A DNA stretch of 51,981 nt from Lachnospiraceae bacterium. GTDB lineage: Bacteria > Bacillota > Clostridia > Lachnospirales > Lachnospiraceae. The notes under the pieces were generated by a model. It did no database searches. It was not told where the DNA came from and saw only the letters and a program-made list of their open reading frames with translations. Shown in pieces: positions 25,136 to 33,080 of the stretch. The position numbers were made by a program, and so were the translations under genes. Every line of letters starts with the position of its first letter. The stretch's first letter is position 1. Location: assembly GCA_024403255.1 (NCBI GenBank), contig JAKSSE010000004.1, positions 1-51,981 on the forward strand, given 5' to 3'.

Positions 25136-25884
25136 TAATGCTTTTGGCACTTTTACCGACAATTGTTCTTTTGGTTTATATCTACAAGATGGATAAACTT
25201 GAAAAAGAACCAAGAAAACTTCTTTTTAAATGCTTTTTATGGGGAGTAATAATCATTGCCCCGGTTATAGCTGTAGAAGAAGGCATAAGTTTTATATTTG
25301 AAGATCTTTTTGTGAAAGGGTCTGTAGGGGATGCCATAGTTGAAGGCTTTATTGTAGCGGCCTTTACAGAAGAATTATTCAAGTTTATTGTTCTTAAATG
25401 GAAAACCTGGAAATCTCCAGAGTTCAACTGCTTTTATGATGGAATAATTTATTCTGTTTTCGTTTCTGTGGGCTTTGCCACACTTGAGAATGTAATGTAT
25501 GTTCTTGATGGGGAGCTATCAACAGCGCTTGTTAGAATGTTTACTGCAGTTCCAGGTCATGCGTATGACGCTGTATTTATGGGCTATTTTTACAGTAAAG
25601 CAAAAAAAGCACACATAGATGGCAATAGACCACTTTACAAAAAATATAAGGCGCTTACGCTTATTGTTCCAATGCTAATGCACGGGGTTTATGACTTTCT
25701 TCTTTCGTTTGAAGAGGAAGCGGTTGGAGAAAGTATGTTTCTTTGGGCTGTTTTCTACTGGTTCCTGTTAGTTATTGCAGAATTCATAGTATCGCTTAAC
25801 CTTGTCAATAAAATGTCCAAGAACGATGCATATTTTGTGACACCTGGGGACGGGGTTTTGGGTTCAAAACAGGAAGAAATCTAA
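25132..25884 (+). CDS. prsW: PrsW-family intramembrane metalloprotease
   Basis: This 250-residue membrane protein has the PrsW motifs: AVEEGISFIF, AFTEELFKFIVLKW (Glu80, Glu81, Lys84), FYDGIIYSVFVSVGFATLEN, PGHAYDAVFMGYF (His143) and LMHGVYDFLLS (His184). Bacillus PrsW cleaves an anti-sigma factor. The start overlaps the RND stop by 4 bases, so protease and pump are co-expressed. The C-terminal residues VTPGDGVLGSK are encoded by a G-rich short repeat that occurs again at 27310, suggesting that the tail was extended by insertion. Confidence 0.88.
   Translation: MIMLLALLPTIVLLVYIYKMDKLEKEPRKLLFKCFLWGVIIIAPVIAVEEGISFIFEDLFVKGSVGDAIVEGFIVAAFTEELFKFIVLKWKTWKSPEFNCFYDGIIYSVFVSVGFATLENVMYVLDGELSTALVRMFTAVPGHAYDAVFMGYFYSKAKKAHIDGNRPLYKKYKALTLIVPMLMHGVYDFLLSFEEEAVGESMFLWAVFYWFLLVIAEFIVSLNLVNKMSKNDAYFVTPGDGVLGSKQEEI
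25848..25865. repeat. Short G-rich repeat (CCTGGGGACGG type), copy 1
   Basis: GACACCTGGGGACGGGG lies inside the 3' end of the PrsW gene. The core CCTGGGGACGGGG recurs at 27314-27326. From memory, GTGACACCTGGGGACGG-like strings are dispersed in many bacterial genomes as REP-like units. No transposase is present here. Confidence 0.55.
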
Positions 25885-25902
25885 AAAAAATCGATTTTTC
25901 TC

Positions 25903-25931
25903 TTGTCATATTGAGTGAAGATTTTTAAAAT
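25903..25931 (+). promoter_or_regulatory. Promoter for aspartate kinase
   Basis: TTGTCA (25903-25908), a 17-base spacer and TAAAAT (25926-25931). It leaves about 50 bases of leader with no visible lysine or threonine riboswitch. Confidence 0.7.
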
Positions 25932-25988
25932 ACAAGGGTATGTTATTTTACAGAAAAAGAAGTTTGTAGTTTAGGATAGGATAAAATA

Positions 25989-27305
25989 ATGAAAAAAGTA
26001 GTTAAATTTGGTGGAAGTTCATTAGCCAGTGCAGAACAGTTTAAGAAGGTTGGCGCTATTATTAAGGCCGATGAGAGTCGCGTTTATGTTGTACCATCTG
26101 CGCCAGGAAAAAGAAGTTCAGACGATACAAAGGTGACGGATATGCTCCTTCATGTATATGCTTCAGCATGTGAGGGAAAAGATATAACTGATGAGATTAA
26201 AGCTATCAAGGCCAGATATGATGAGATTATTACCGGTCTTGAGCTTAAGGATTTTTCACTTGATAAGGATTTCGCTGAAATAGAGAAAGCCCTCAAGGAA
26301 GATCCTAGTCAGGATTTTGCAGCTTCCAGAGGTGAATACTTAAATGGAAAGATTATGGCTGCATATCTTGGAATAGAGTTCATAGATGCAGCTGAGGTTA
26401 TTTTCTTTAACGAGGAAGGAAACCTTAATGGCTATAAGACTGAGAAGGTTTTATCAGCTAGACTTGCACAGTGCGAAAGAGCTGTTATTCCTGGTTTCTA
26501 TGGAACTGCTAAGGATGGCAAGGTTAAGACCTTTTCACGTGGCGGATCAGATGTAACAGGATCAATTGTTGCACAGGCCAGCAGAGCAGATGTATATGAG
26601 AACTGGACTGATGTATCAGGATTCTTAGTATCAGATCCAAGAATCGTTCCAAATCCTAAGCCAATTAAATATATTACATACCGTGAGTTAAGAGAGCTTT
26701 CATACATGGGTGCATCTGTTCTTCATGAGGATGCTATTTTCCCAGTTCGTCACTGCGGTATTCCTATCAATATCAGAAATACTAATGCACCAGAGGATGC
26801 CGGAACATGGATTGTTGAGAGTACAGCTCAGAAGCAGGACTATGTAGTAACAGGTATTGCTGGAAAGAAGGATTTCTGCACAATCTTTATTACAAAAGCA
26901 ATGATGAACGCAGAAATCGGTTTTGGAAGAAAGGTTCTTCAGGCTTTTGAAGAGAATGATATTTCATTTGAGCATATGCCTTCTGGTATAGACACTATGA
27001 CAATTGTTGTGCATGCAGATGAGTTTATGCACAAGGAGCAGAGTGTTGTTTCTGCAATTCATCGTCTTGCAGAGCCAGACTCAGTTGAAATCGAATCAGG
27101 TCTTGCGCTTATCGCAGTTGTAGGTAGAGGAATGAAGTCTGCAAGCGGTACAGCAGGAAAACTTTTCAGCGCTCTTGCAAAAGAAGGTATCAACATCAAG
27201 ATGATCGATCAGGGATCATCAGAGCTTAATATCATTATTGGTGTTAAGAACAGCGACTTTGAGACAGCAATAAAGGCTATCTACGCAACGTTTATTACTG
27301 ACTAA
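25989..27305 (+). CDS. lysC: Aspartate kinase
   Basis: The 438-residue protein has the kinase opening VVKFGGSSLASAEQFKKV, then FAASRGEYLNGKIMAAYLG, KVKTFSRGGSDVTGSIVAQ, and VSDPRIVPNPKPIKYITYRELRELSYMGASVLHEDAIFPV. Two C-terminal ACT domains (from about 295) would bind an allosteric amino acid. It phosphorylates aspartate, the first step to lysine, threonine and methionine. It is monocistronic here with its own promoter. The SAPGKRSSDD loop is typical of the Clostridia ThrA/LysC lineage. Confidence 0.95.
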   Translation: MKKVVKFGGSSLASAEQFKKVGAIIKADESRVYVVPSAPGKRSSDDTKVTDMLLHVYASACEGKDITDEIKAIKARYDEIITGLELKDFSLDKDFAEIEKALKEDPSQDFAASRGEYLNGKIMAAYLGIEFIDAAEVIFFNEEGNLNGYKTEKVLSARLAQCERAVIPGFYGTAKDGKVKTFSRGGSDVTGSIVAQASRADVYENWTDVSGFLVSDPRIVPNPKPIKYITYRELRELSYMGASVLHEDAIFPVRHCGIPINIRNTNAPEDAGTWIVESTAQKQDYVVTGIAGKKDFCTIFITKAMMNAEIGFGRKVLQAFEENDISFEHMPSGIDTMTIVVHADEFMHKEQSVVSAIHRLAEPDSVEIESGLALIAVVGRGMKSASGTAGKLFSALAKEGINIKMIDQGSSELNIIIGVKNSDFETAIKAIYATFITD

Positions 27306-27313
27306 GCAATGAA

Positions 27314-27326
27314 CCCTGGGGACGGG
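27314..27326. repeat. Short G-rich repeat, copy 2
   Basis: CCTGGGGACGGGG follows the aspartate kinase stop by about 9 bases. It matches the core of the copy inside the PrsW gene end, and the bases either side differ. Confidence 0.5.
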
Positions 27327-27372
27327 GGAAGTGCTCGTTTTCAGCAAGGGCTCATACTCATTGTAAAAAACG

Positions 27373-27401
27373 CTTGTGTTTTTGGGTTAGTTAGTTTATA
27401 C
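27373..27401 (+). promoter_or_regulatory. Promoter upstream of AraC-type gene
   Basis: TTGTGT (27373-27378), a 17-base spacer and TATACT (27396-27401). Transcription should start near 27408, only about ten bases before the hairpin terminator at 27418, which suggests attenuation or a very short RNA. Confidence 0.6.
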
Positions 27402-27417
27402 TACCAACGTGAACAAA

Positions 27418-27453
27418 GAAGTTCGCACGATTATTTCGTGCGGACTTTTTTTT
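27418..27453 (+). terminator. Terminator/attenuator before AraC-type gene
   Basis: AGTTCGCACGA and TCGTGCGGACT pair, with one mismatch, around a TTATT loop, followed by eight T residues. It can end the aspartate kinase transcript and also any transcript begun at the promoter just upstream. Confidence 0.85.
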
Positions 27454-27472
27454 ATTTTACAGGGGAAGAGAC

Positions 27473-28207
27473 ATGAGAGAGATAAAGAAAGCGACAGAGG
27501 CAATCAGGACAAACTACGGAATATATGAGTTTTTTGAGGCATCACCTAGCCAGGAAGCAAACTCGCCTATTCCAGCAGGAAGTATAGAACTTCGTTTCTA
27601 TTTTACGGAAGACGGTGTTGATACCTTGCTTACGGGTGCAGCGCTTGGTGAAAAGGAAGAGCCTGTAGCTGATTATATTTTTGGCGTGAGATTTTTGCCA
27701 GGAAGAAGCCTTTACTTTGATCAGGTTTCAGTAGAGGAACTTGTAAAAAATGTAAGAACAGGTGAAGCTACAGAACTTGCAAAAGAACTTGTGAATGCAG
27801 ATGATCTTTATACAAAGAGCGTTTTGTTTATGAGAACTTATGAGAAGCGCTATGAGGCAAAGACCTCTAAAAAAGAGCTCCTTATTGATACTATTGATAT
27901 TGATCATTATATCAGAAGAAGAATCCTTGAAAGAAAGGGCATGCTTACTATCAAGGAACTTACTGAGGAGACAGGTTACTCAGAGTGCTATTTAAGAAAG
28001 ATTTTCTCAAGCATGCATGGAATGCCTCCAAAGACTTATGGTCAGTATATTAGATTACATCATGCGATGGGACTTTTGCGAGATGGTCATATGAGTTTAA
28101 ATGATATTGCAGACAGCTGTGGATATTATGATCAGTCTCATATGAATAAGGATTTCAAGAAATTTATGAACTGTACTCCTGAGACATTTATGAGAAAGAG
28201 TTCTTAG
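27473..28207 (+). CDS. AraC-family transcriptional regulator
   Basis: The 244-residue protein has an N-terminal beta-rich domain I do not recognise (about residues 1-130) and a C-terminal double helix-turn-helix of the AraC type. The HTH contains LTIKELTEETGYSECYLRKIFSSMHGMPPKTYGQYIRLHHAMGLLRDGHMSLNDIADSCGYYDQSHMNKDFKKFMNCTPETF, which holds both recognition helices and the conserved closing phrase. The targets are unknown. The gene converges on tetR with a 4-base overlap of stops. The attenuator-like hairpin upstream may set its level. Confidence 0.88.
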   Translation: MREIKKATEAIRTNYGIYEFFEASPSQEANSPIPAGSIELRFYFTEDGVDTLLTGAALGEKEEPVADYIFGVRFLPGRSLYFDQVSVEELVKNVRTGEATELAKELVNADDLYTKSVLFMRTYEKRYEAKTSKKELLIDTIDIDHYIRRRILERKGMLTIKELTEETGYSECYLRKIFSSMHGMPPKTYGQYIRLHHAMGLLRDGHMSLNDIADSCGYYDQSHMNKDFKKFMNCTPETFMRKSS

Positions 28208-28752
28208 GATATAGCTCCCATTATAATAGCAGCAATTTGGCCGGTGACCTCTTCGAAGGGAACCGGTTTTCCATTTTTTAGCCACTCTACATAAATTGAA
28301 GATGCACCGCCGAGACAAAAATCAATTTGAAGTCCAACGAGAGGTTTTTTCTCATCTGGAAGATTCATGCCTTCCAAAAGTTTTGCTTTTAAGGCTTTGG
28401 TGCAACCTTGCACGATAAAGTGATAGTTGGTGGCAGAGACTAAGTTTTCAAAGAATCTGGGGTTACTTGAATACAGAGTATTTATGAACTGAAAGAAGTA
28501 CTGAGGTCCAAGGCCGTATTCGTTTATGATGACAGTGTCAAGGAAGGCCTCAATGCTTGAAATCACCTCAGACTGGATATCATTTGCCACATCGGCTACA
28601 GTGTTGTAATGCACATAAAAAGTCTTGCGGGAAACTCCTGCAACTTCGCAAAGCTCCTTGACAGAGATTTTGTCGAGGGGCTTTTCTTCTAGTAACACTA
28701 TGAATGCCTCGAAAATCTGAGGTCTTGTCTTAAAGTCCTTATTTTCAGCCAT
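28204..28752 (-). CDS. TetR-family regulator of the acyl-chain operon
   Basis: The 182-residue protein has an N-terminal TetR helix-turn-helix (FEAFIVLLEEKPLDKISVKELCEVAGVSRKTFYVHYNTVADV, about residues 14-55), then a helical ligand-binding part ending in a TetR_C-type segment. It is read divergently from the patatin-to-fabD operon, and the 122-base gap contains a perfect 11-bp inverted repeat. That arrangement suggests it represses the operon and itself, perhaps sensing an acyl-CoA, a lipid or the product. The start follows AAGGGGAG. Confidence 0.88.
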   Translation of the reverse strand: MAENKDFKTRPQIFEAFIVLLEEKPLDKISVKELCEVAGVSRKTFYVHYNTVADVANDIQSEVISSIEAFLDTVIINEYGLGPQYFFQFINTLYSSNPRFFENLVSATNYHFIVQGCTKALKAKLLEGMNLPDEKKPLVGLQIDFCLGGASSIYVEWLKNGKPVPFEEVTGQIAAIIMGAIS

Positions 28753-28781
28753 TTCTCCCCTTTTTTAGACCTGAAAAATGA

Positions 28782-28810
28782 TTCAAAAAAAGGGTAACAC
28801 TTTTTTTGAA
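28782..28810. promoter_or_regulatory. Candidate TetR operator
   Basis: TTCAAAAAAAG (28782-28792) and CTTTTTTTGAA (28800-28810) are perfect reverse complements around a 7-base centre. The 29-bp size suits a TetR dimer site. It lies between the divergent tetR and patatin genes, just upstream of the forward -35. Confidence 0.65.
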
Positions 28811-28819
28811 AGTTGTCCA

Positions 28820-28847
28820 TTGTAAAAAAAATCCAGCATATTATAAT
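28820..28847 (+). promoter_or_regulatory. Promoter for acyl-chain operon
   Basis: TTGTAA (28820-28825), a 16-base spacer and a perfect TATAAT (28842-28847). It lies about 28 bases before the patatin start, with the operator candidate directly upstream. Confidence 0.7.
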
Positions 28848-28874
28848 AGTGAACGATTGTGAGGTAGTTTGCGT

Positions 28875-29711
28875 ATGAACGCTGGGTTGGTCCTTGAAGG
28901 AGGCTCCTACAGAGGTATATTTACCGCTGGAGTCCTGGACGTAATGTTAGAACATAATATAGAGTTCTCGTATGTGACTGGCGTTTCATCGGGCGCATGC
29001 AACGGGGTTAATTTTCTGGCAGGTCAGAAGGGGCGTACCCAGAAGGTTATTCTTCACGAGAATGCTGATCCTTATTTTGGCGTAGGTCAGATGGCAAAAA
29101 GCGGAAAACTTCTTAATCTGGATGTAATGCTTTATGACTACTCATATGAGCAGATTCCGCTTGATTTTGAAAGCTTTTTTGCAAATAAGTCCACCTGTGA
29201 AGTTGTTGCGGCAAATGTTGAGACAGGAGAGTGCGAATATCTTTCAGCTGATTCAGATGACAGACTTATTTCTATATGTAAAGCTACCTGTTCTGTTCCA
29301 ATGATGAGCAAGCCGGTTATGCTGGATGGCAAGGAATATATGGATGGCTCAACAATTGATCCGGTTCCTTATAAAAAGGCAGCAGAAATTTGCGATAAGA
29401 TTGTAGTTGTTATGACTCGAAAAGAAGATGAGCCGCCTACCGATTATGCCAAAATGAAGTCGCTTCTTAAGGTGGTTTACCGTCATCCTAAGTGGGTTGA
29501 TGCAATGTGTGATAGAACAAGACTTTACGGAAAGCAGATTGCAGAGCTTTTAAAAATGGAAAAAGAAGGAAAGGCTTTTATCATAAGGCCGAGCTTACCT
29601 TCAATTGGACATTTTGAAAATAATTCAGAAAAGATAAATGCTTTTTATAACAATGGCTGTGAAATTATGAAAAACAGGATTGGTGAATTGAAAGCATTTT
29701 TAGAAGCATAA
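28875..29711 (+). CDS. Patatin-like phospholipase
   Basis: ATG 28875 was preferred over TTG 28869, which is only 3 bases from the GAGGT ribosome site. The 278-residue protein has the patatin oxyanion motif LVLEGGSYRGIF (8-16), nucleophile elbow GVSSGACNG (Ser38) and catalytic Asp157 in MDGSTIDPVPY. Such enzymes cleave acyl chains from lipids. No signal sequence is seen. As first gene of the operon, before a PlsC-like acyltransferase, it may remodel membrane lipid to make room for, or to release, the chain made by the genes that follow. Confidence 0.9.
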   Translation: MNAGLVLEGGSYRGIFTAGVLDVMLEHNIEFSYVTGVSSGACNGVNFLAGQKGRTQKVILHENADPYFGVGQMAKSGKLLNLDVMLYDYSYEQIPLDFESFFANKSTCEVVAANVETGECEYLSADSDDRLISICKATCSVPMMSKPVMLDGKEYMDGSTIDPVPYKKAAEICDKIVVVMTRKEDEPPTDYAKMKSLLKVVYRHPKWVDAMCDRTRLYGKQIAELLKMEKEGKAFIIRPSLPSIGHFENNSEKINAFYNNGCEIMKNRIGELKAFLEA

Positions 29712-29712
29712 T

Positions 29713-30357
29713 ATGAATGAGAAAATATTAGAACCTGTCCTTTTTGTTGGGGAAAAGGTATTTAACTTTATTTCAAAAGTGATTTTTTGCGGCTGGTGTA
29801 TTTGGAATCATATCTGCTATATGCCAAGGCTGATTTGGGAATCAAAGGAAGCGAAAAACACATTAAAAAATGGTGGCAATATTCTTATTGCAAACCATAC
29901 CAGTCATAAAGACGGCTCTTTTTTGCCACATGTTTTGGGTATAGATAAAACAGCGGTCTTAGTCACCAGGAAATGGTATGACAAAAAAGGAATAAACCTC
30001 TTTTTCAAGGCATTAAATTATATTCCCATAAACCTTGAAGAGACCGATACAGAGTGGGAAGAAAAAGCAAAAGCTGCTTTAGAAAAGGGAATGAATGTCC
30101 TTATTTTTCCGGAAGGAAAGCTGTCACCAGATGGCATGCTTCAGGAATTTTTGCCAGGATTTTTGATTTTGGCAAGACATACAGGGGCAAGAGTTATTCC
30201 TCTTGCAGTATCTGGTGGATATCAGATGTTAAAAAGAGAGACAGTTAAAATTGGTAATCCTATAGATTTCGACGCTTCGCAGAAAGGCCGACCATCGGTT
30301 ATTTTAAAGAAGGGTGCAGAAATCTGCAAAGATACAATAAAAAATATGATGGAGTAA
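29713..30357 (+). CDS. 1-acyl-glycerol-3-phosphate acyltransferase-like protein
   Basis: The 214-residue PlsC-family protein has the catalytic HX4D motif in ANHTSHKDGSF (His62, Asp67), the acceptor-site motif IFPEGKLSPDG, and a hydrophobic N-terminal segment (FNFISKVIFCGWCIWNHICY). It transfers acyl groups from acyl-ACP or acyl-CoA to a lysolipid or other acceptor at the membrane. It begins one base after the patatin stop without a clear ribosome site, so it is likely coupled. It precedes the ACP gene, suggesting it takes the operon's acyl-ACP product. Confidence 0.88.
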   Translation: MNEKILEPVLFVGEKVFNFISKVIFCGWCIWNHICYMPRLIWESKEAKNTLKNGGNILIANHTSHKDGSFLPHVLGIDKTAVLVTRKWYDKKGINLFFKALNYIPINLEETDTEWEEKAKAALEKGMNVLIFPEGKLSPDGMLQEFLPGFLILARHTGARVIPLAVSGGYQMLKRETVKIGNPIDFDASQKGRPSVILKKGAEICKDTIKNMME

Positions 30358-30387
30358 ATTCCACGTTTATAAGAAAGGAAGACAAAA

Positions 30388-30630
30388 ATGAACGAAGAAC
30401 AGATTGCAGCAAAGATTAAGGAATTATTAATTGAGAACCTTGGTATTGACGAGGATGTTCTTACCGATGAAATCCCTCTTTTCGAGGATGAAATTGGCCT
30501 TGACTCAATCGATTCTCTTGAGATTATCGCAGCTATCGATGAGACTTTTGGTGTTTCAATGACAGGTGTTGGTAAAGAGCCATTCTACAACGTAGCTTCT
30601 CTTACTGCTTACGTTGCAGAAAATATGTAG
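30388..30630 (+). CDS. acpP: Acyl carrier protein
   Basis: This 80-residue acidic helical protein has the phosphopantetheine site GLDSIDSLEI with Ser40. The motif reads DSID rather than the usual DSLD of housekeeping ACPs, and the third helix region (VSMTGVGKEPFYNVASL) is also unusual, fitting a dedicated carrier. Growing chains would be tethered here. The ribosome site AAAGGAAG precedes it. No phosphopantetheinyl transferase is in the window. Confidence 0.92.
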   Translation: MNEEQIAAKIKELLIENLGIDEDVLTDEIPLFEDEIGLDSIDSLEIIAAIDETFGVSMTGVGKEPFYNVASLTAYVAENM

Positions 30631-30686
30631 AACGAGTTTGCAGATGGTCTGTGACCTGGCATAAAAAATATACGAAGGAAAAAACT

Positions 30687-33074
30687 ATGACAGAGAATAA
30701 GAACCGTTGTGTAATCACCGGTCTTGGTATGATTTGTGCTATCGGAAATTCTGTTGATGAGACCTGGGAGAATGCCCTTAAGGGGACTTGCGGAATTAAA
30801 GAAGTAAAATCAGTTTCATCTGAAGGTTGCTATGCAAATCTTGCAGCAGAGGTTGATTGCGATGAACTTGACAATCTTCCAAAGGCTGACGAGATGGACC
30901 GTGCTTCAAAGCTTTGCGTAAAGGCAGCAGGTGAGGCAATCGAGGATGCAAAAATTGACTTATCAAAAGACAATGCAACAAGAGTTTCAGTAATTATGGG
31001 ATCCTGCGTTGGCGGAGTTGTGAGCGTAGAAGATTACTATGCAAACGGAAAGCCAGCAGCAAACATTCCTAAGATGCCTATTTCCGCTATTGCAAATCAG
31101 GTTGCTGAAATCTATGGTGCAGGCGGAGTTGTCACCAATATTGGTAATGCATGTGCTGCAGGTACAATTTCAGTTGGATATGCATGTGACCTTATTCGCC
31201 AGGGCGTAAGTGATGTTGTTTTGGCTGGTGGTTCGGATGCTTTTGCTTCAGTTCCATATGCTGGATTTTTATCGCTTTCAGCTCTTGATACAAATCCTTG
31301 TGCTCCATTTAATCATTGCCATGGAATAACATTAGGTGAGGGTTCTGGTGTACTTGTTGTTGAGTCTTATGAGCATGCTTTAGCTCGCGGTGCTAAAATT
31401 TACTGCGAGGTTTTAGGCTCAGGTGTTACAACAGATGCACATCACATTACCGCTCCTCGTGAGGATGGTATGTGCCAGATGATTGCAATTAACCGTGCAA
31501 TTGAGCATTCAGGACTTGATGTATCAGATATCGGATATGTAAATGCACATGGTACTGGTACTGCAAAAAATGATAATGCAGAGTTCTTATCTCTTCATAC
31601 AATTTTTGATGACAAAAATGATAACCTTTCGGTTTCATCGACAAAGGCTATGGTTGGACACTGCCTTGGTGCAGCAGGAGCAATTGAAGCAGTATTTTCA
31701 GTAAAAGCTCTTACCGAAAATGAAATTCCTGCAACCATCGGATATAACGATGAGGACCTTGAGGTACTTAAAGAAAAAGCTGGCAAAATTGATTTTATGC
31801 CAAATGATTCAAAGAAAAAGGAACTCACCAATGTAATGAGTAACTCATTTGCTTTTGGTGGAAATAATGCTTCTATTATTTTCTCAAAAAAAGCAGGTGA
31901 TGTAAAAGCTCCTGTGAATAATGAGAAACTTTTAATTACAGGTGCAGGTATTGTTTCGACTGTTGGAAATACTGTTGAAGACTACATAAGTGCAGTAAAG
32001 GAAAACATAGCTCCGGAAAGTGAGTCAGTTACTTCAGAAGTTGGTTCAGAAGACTTTAAGGCACTTGATGTAAAGATGGCATTCTACAGAAAACTTGATA
32101 AGTTTTCACAGCTTCAGGCAGTTTCAGGTATTGCAGCAATTAAAAATGCAAAGCTTGAAGTGACAGAAGATAATGCTGCAGACATTGGTATTGTAGTAGG
32201 AACTGCTGATGGTCCTTTGACCACAGTTTGTAACTTCCAGATGGATCTTACTGAAAAAGGTAATTCAGCTGGTTCGGCATTTAAGTTCCCAAATACTGTT
32301 TACAATGCAGCAGGTGGTTATCTTTCAATTAATTCTGGAATAAAGGGATATAACGTAACCGTAACAAACGGTACTCAGTCAGGTCTTCAGGGAATCGCAT
32401 ATGCTATGCAGATTCTTCGCCAGGACAGAGCGAAAGTTATGCTTGCAACTGGTACCGACGAAAATTCAGAAGTTATGACTGAGTTTTATGAGAAGCTTTC
32501 TTTAGTAGGAAAGGATGCTTCTGAGGCTTATATCGATGAGTCAGGTTTCACGCTTTCTGATGGATCTACATCAATGGTTATTGAGACCGAAAGTTCAGCA
32601 AAAGAAAGAGGGGCTGAGGTTCTCGCTGAAGTTGCTGGATTTGGTATGGCTCATAAGTCAGTTTCGTTTGGAAAGCTGTCTGGTTCAGGAGAGGCTTTAG
32701 ATGAAGCAATTCGTCTTGCATGCAAGGATGCAGATATTGAGCTTTCTGATATCGATGGAATCGTAGGCTTTGGTGGTGGTCTTGCTGCCATTGATAAGCT
32801 TGAGCTTGATTCCTACAGAAGAGTATTTGATGAAGTTAAGCCAGTAATTGCAATTAAAAATATTACCGGTGAGGGTCGTGCAGCAACTGCAACACTTCAG
32901 GCAGTGCATGCAGCTTTAACTTTATCAGGAAAGCTTGGAGACGAACAGACTGCCTACGAGGTAACTTGTGACAGCGTAGAAAAGAAAACAGTAAACACCA
33001 GTGCAATGAAGAATCTTCTTGTTACCTCTTATGGCGCGGGCGGATCTTACACAGCACTTATTGTAAGAAAGTAG
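30687..33074 (+). CDS. Fused ketosynthase / chain-length-factor-like protein
   Basis: ATG 30687 follows AAGGAAAAAACT. The 795-residue protein is two FabF-type domains in one chain. Domain 1 (about 1-403) keeps Cys156 (GNACAAGT), His288 (NAHGTGT), Lys320 and His325 (VGHCLGAAG). Domain 2 (about 414-795) has Thr563 at the cysteine position (TNGTQSG), no histidine in GFGGGLAAID, and NITGEGRAATA for the second histidine motif, so it should be inactive. Active KS plus inactive KS-beta is the logic of type II polyketide synthases, normally two separate genes. It would extend chains by decarboxylative condensation on the nearby ACP. Confidence 0.9.
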   Translation: MTENKNRCVITGLGMICAIGNSVDETWENALKGTCGIKEVKSVSSEGCYANLAAEVDCDELDNLPKADEMDRASKLCVKAAGEAIEDAKIDLSKDNATRVSVIMGSCVGGVVSVEDYYANGKPAANIPKMPISAIANQVAEIYGAGGVVTNIGNACAAGTISVGYACDLIRQGVSDVVLAGGSDAFASVPYAGFLSLSALDTNPCAPFNHCHGITLGEGSGVLVVESYEHALARGAKIYCEVLGSGVTTDAHHITAPREDGMCQMIAINRAIEHSGLDVSDIGYVNAHGTGTAKNDNAEFLSLHTIFDDKNDNLSVSSTKAMVGHCLGAAGAIEAVFSVKALTENEIPATIGYNDEDLEVLKEKAGKIDFMPNDSKKKELTNVMSNSFAFGGNNASIIFSKKAGDVKAPVNNEKLLITGAGIVSTVGNTVEDYISAVKENIAPESESVTSEVGSEDFKALDVKMAFYRKLDKFSQLQAVSGIAAIKNAKLEVTEDNAADIGIVVGTADGPLTTVCNFQMDLTEKGNSAGSAFKFPNTVYNAAGGYLSINSGIKGYNVTVTNGTQSGLQGIAYAMQILRQDRAKVMLATGTDENSEVMTEFYEKLSLVGKDASEAYIDESGFTLSDGSTSMVIETESSAKERGAEVLAEVAGFGMAHKSVSFGKLSGSGEALDEAIRLACKDADIELSDIDGIVGFGGGLAAIDKLELDSYRRVFDEVKPVIAIKNITGEGRAATATLQAVHAALTLSGKLGDEQTAYEVTCDSVEKKTVNTSAMKNLLVTSYGAGGSYTALIVRK

Positions 33075-33080
33075 GTTTAT

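Noticed and set aside
25932..25988. Lysine riboswitch before aspartate kinase
   Set aside because: Only about 50 bases of simple AT-rich leader are available, with none of the expected structure.
28869..28874. TTG start for the patatin gene
   Set aside because: It is only 3 bases from the GAGGT ribosome site; ATG 28875 has normal spacing.
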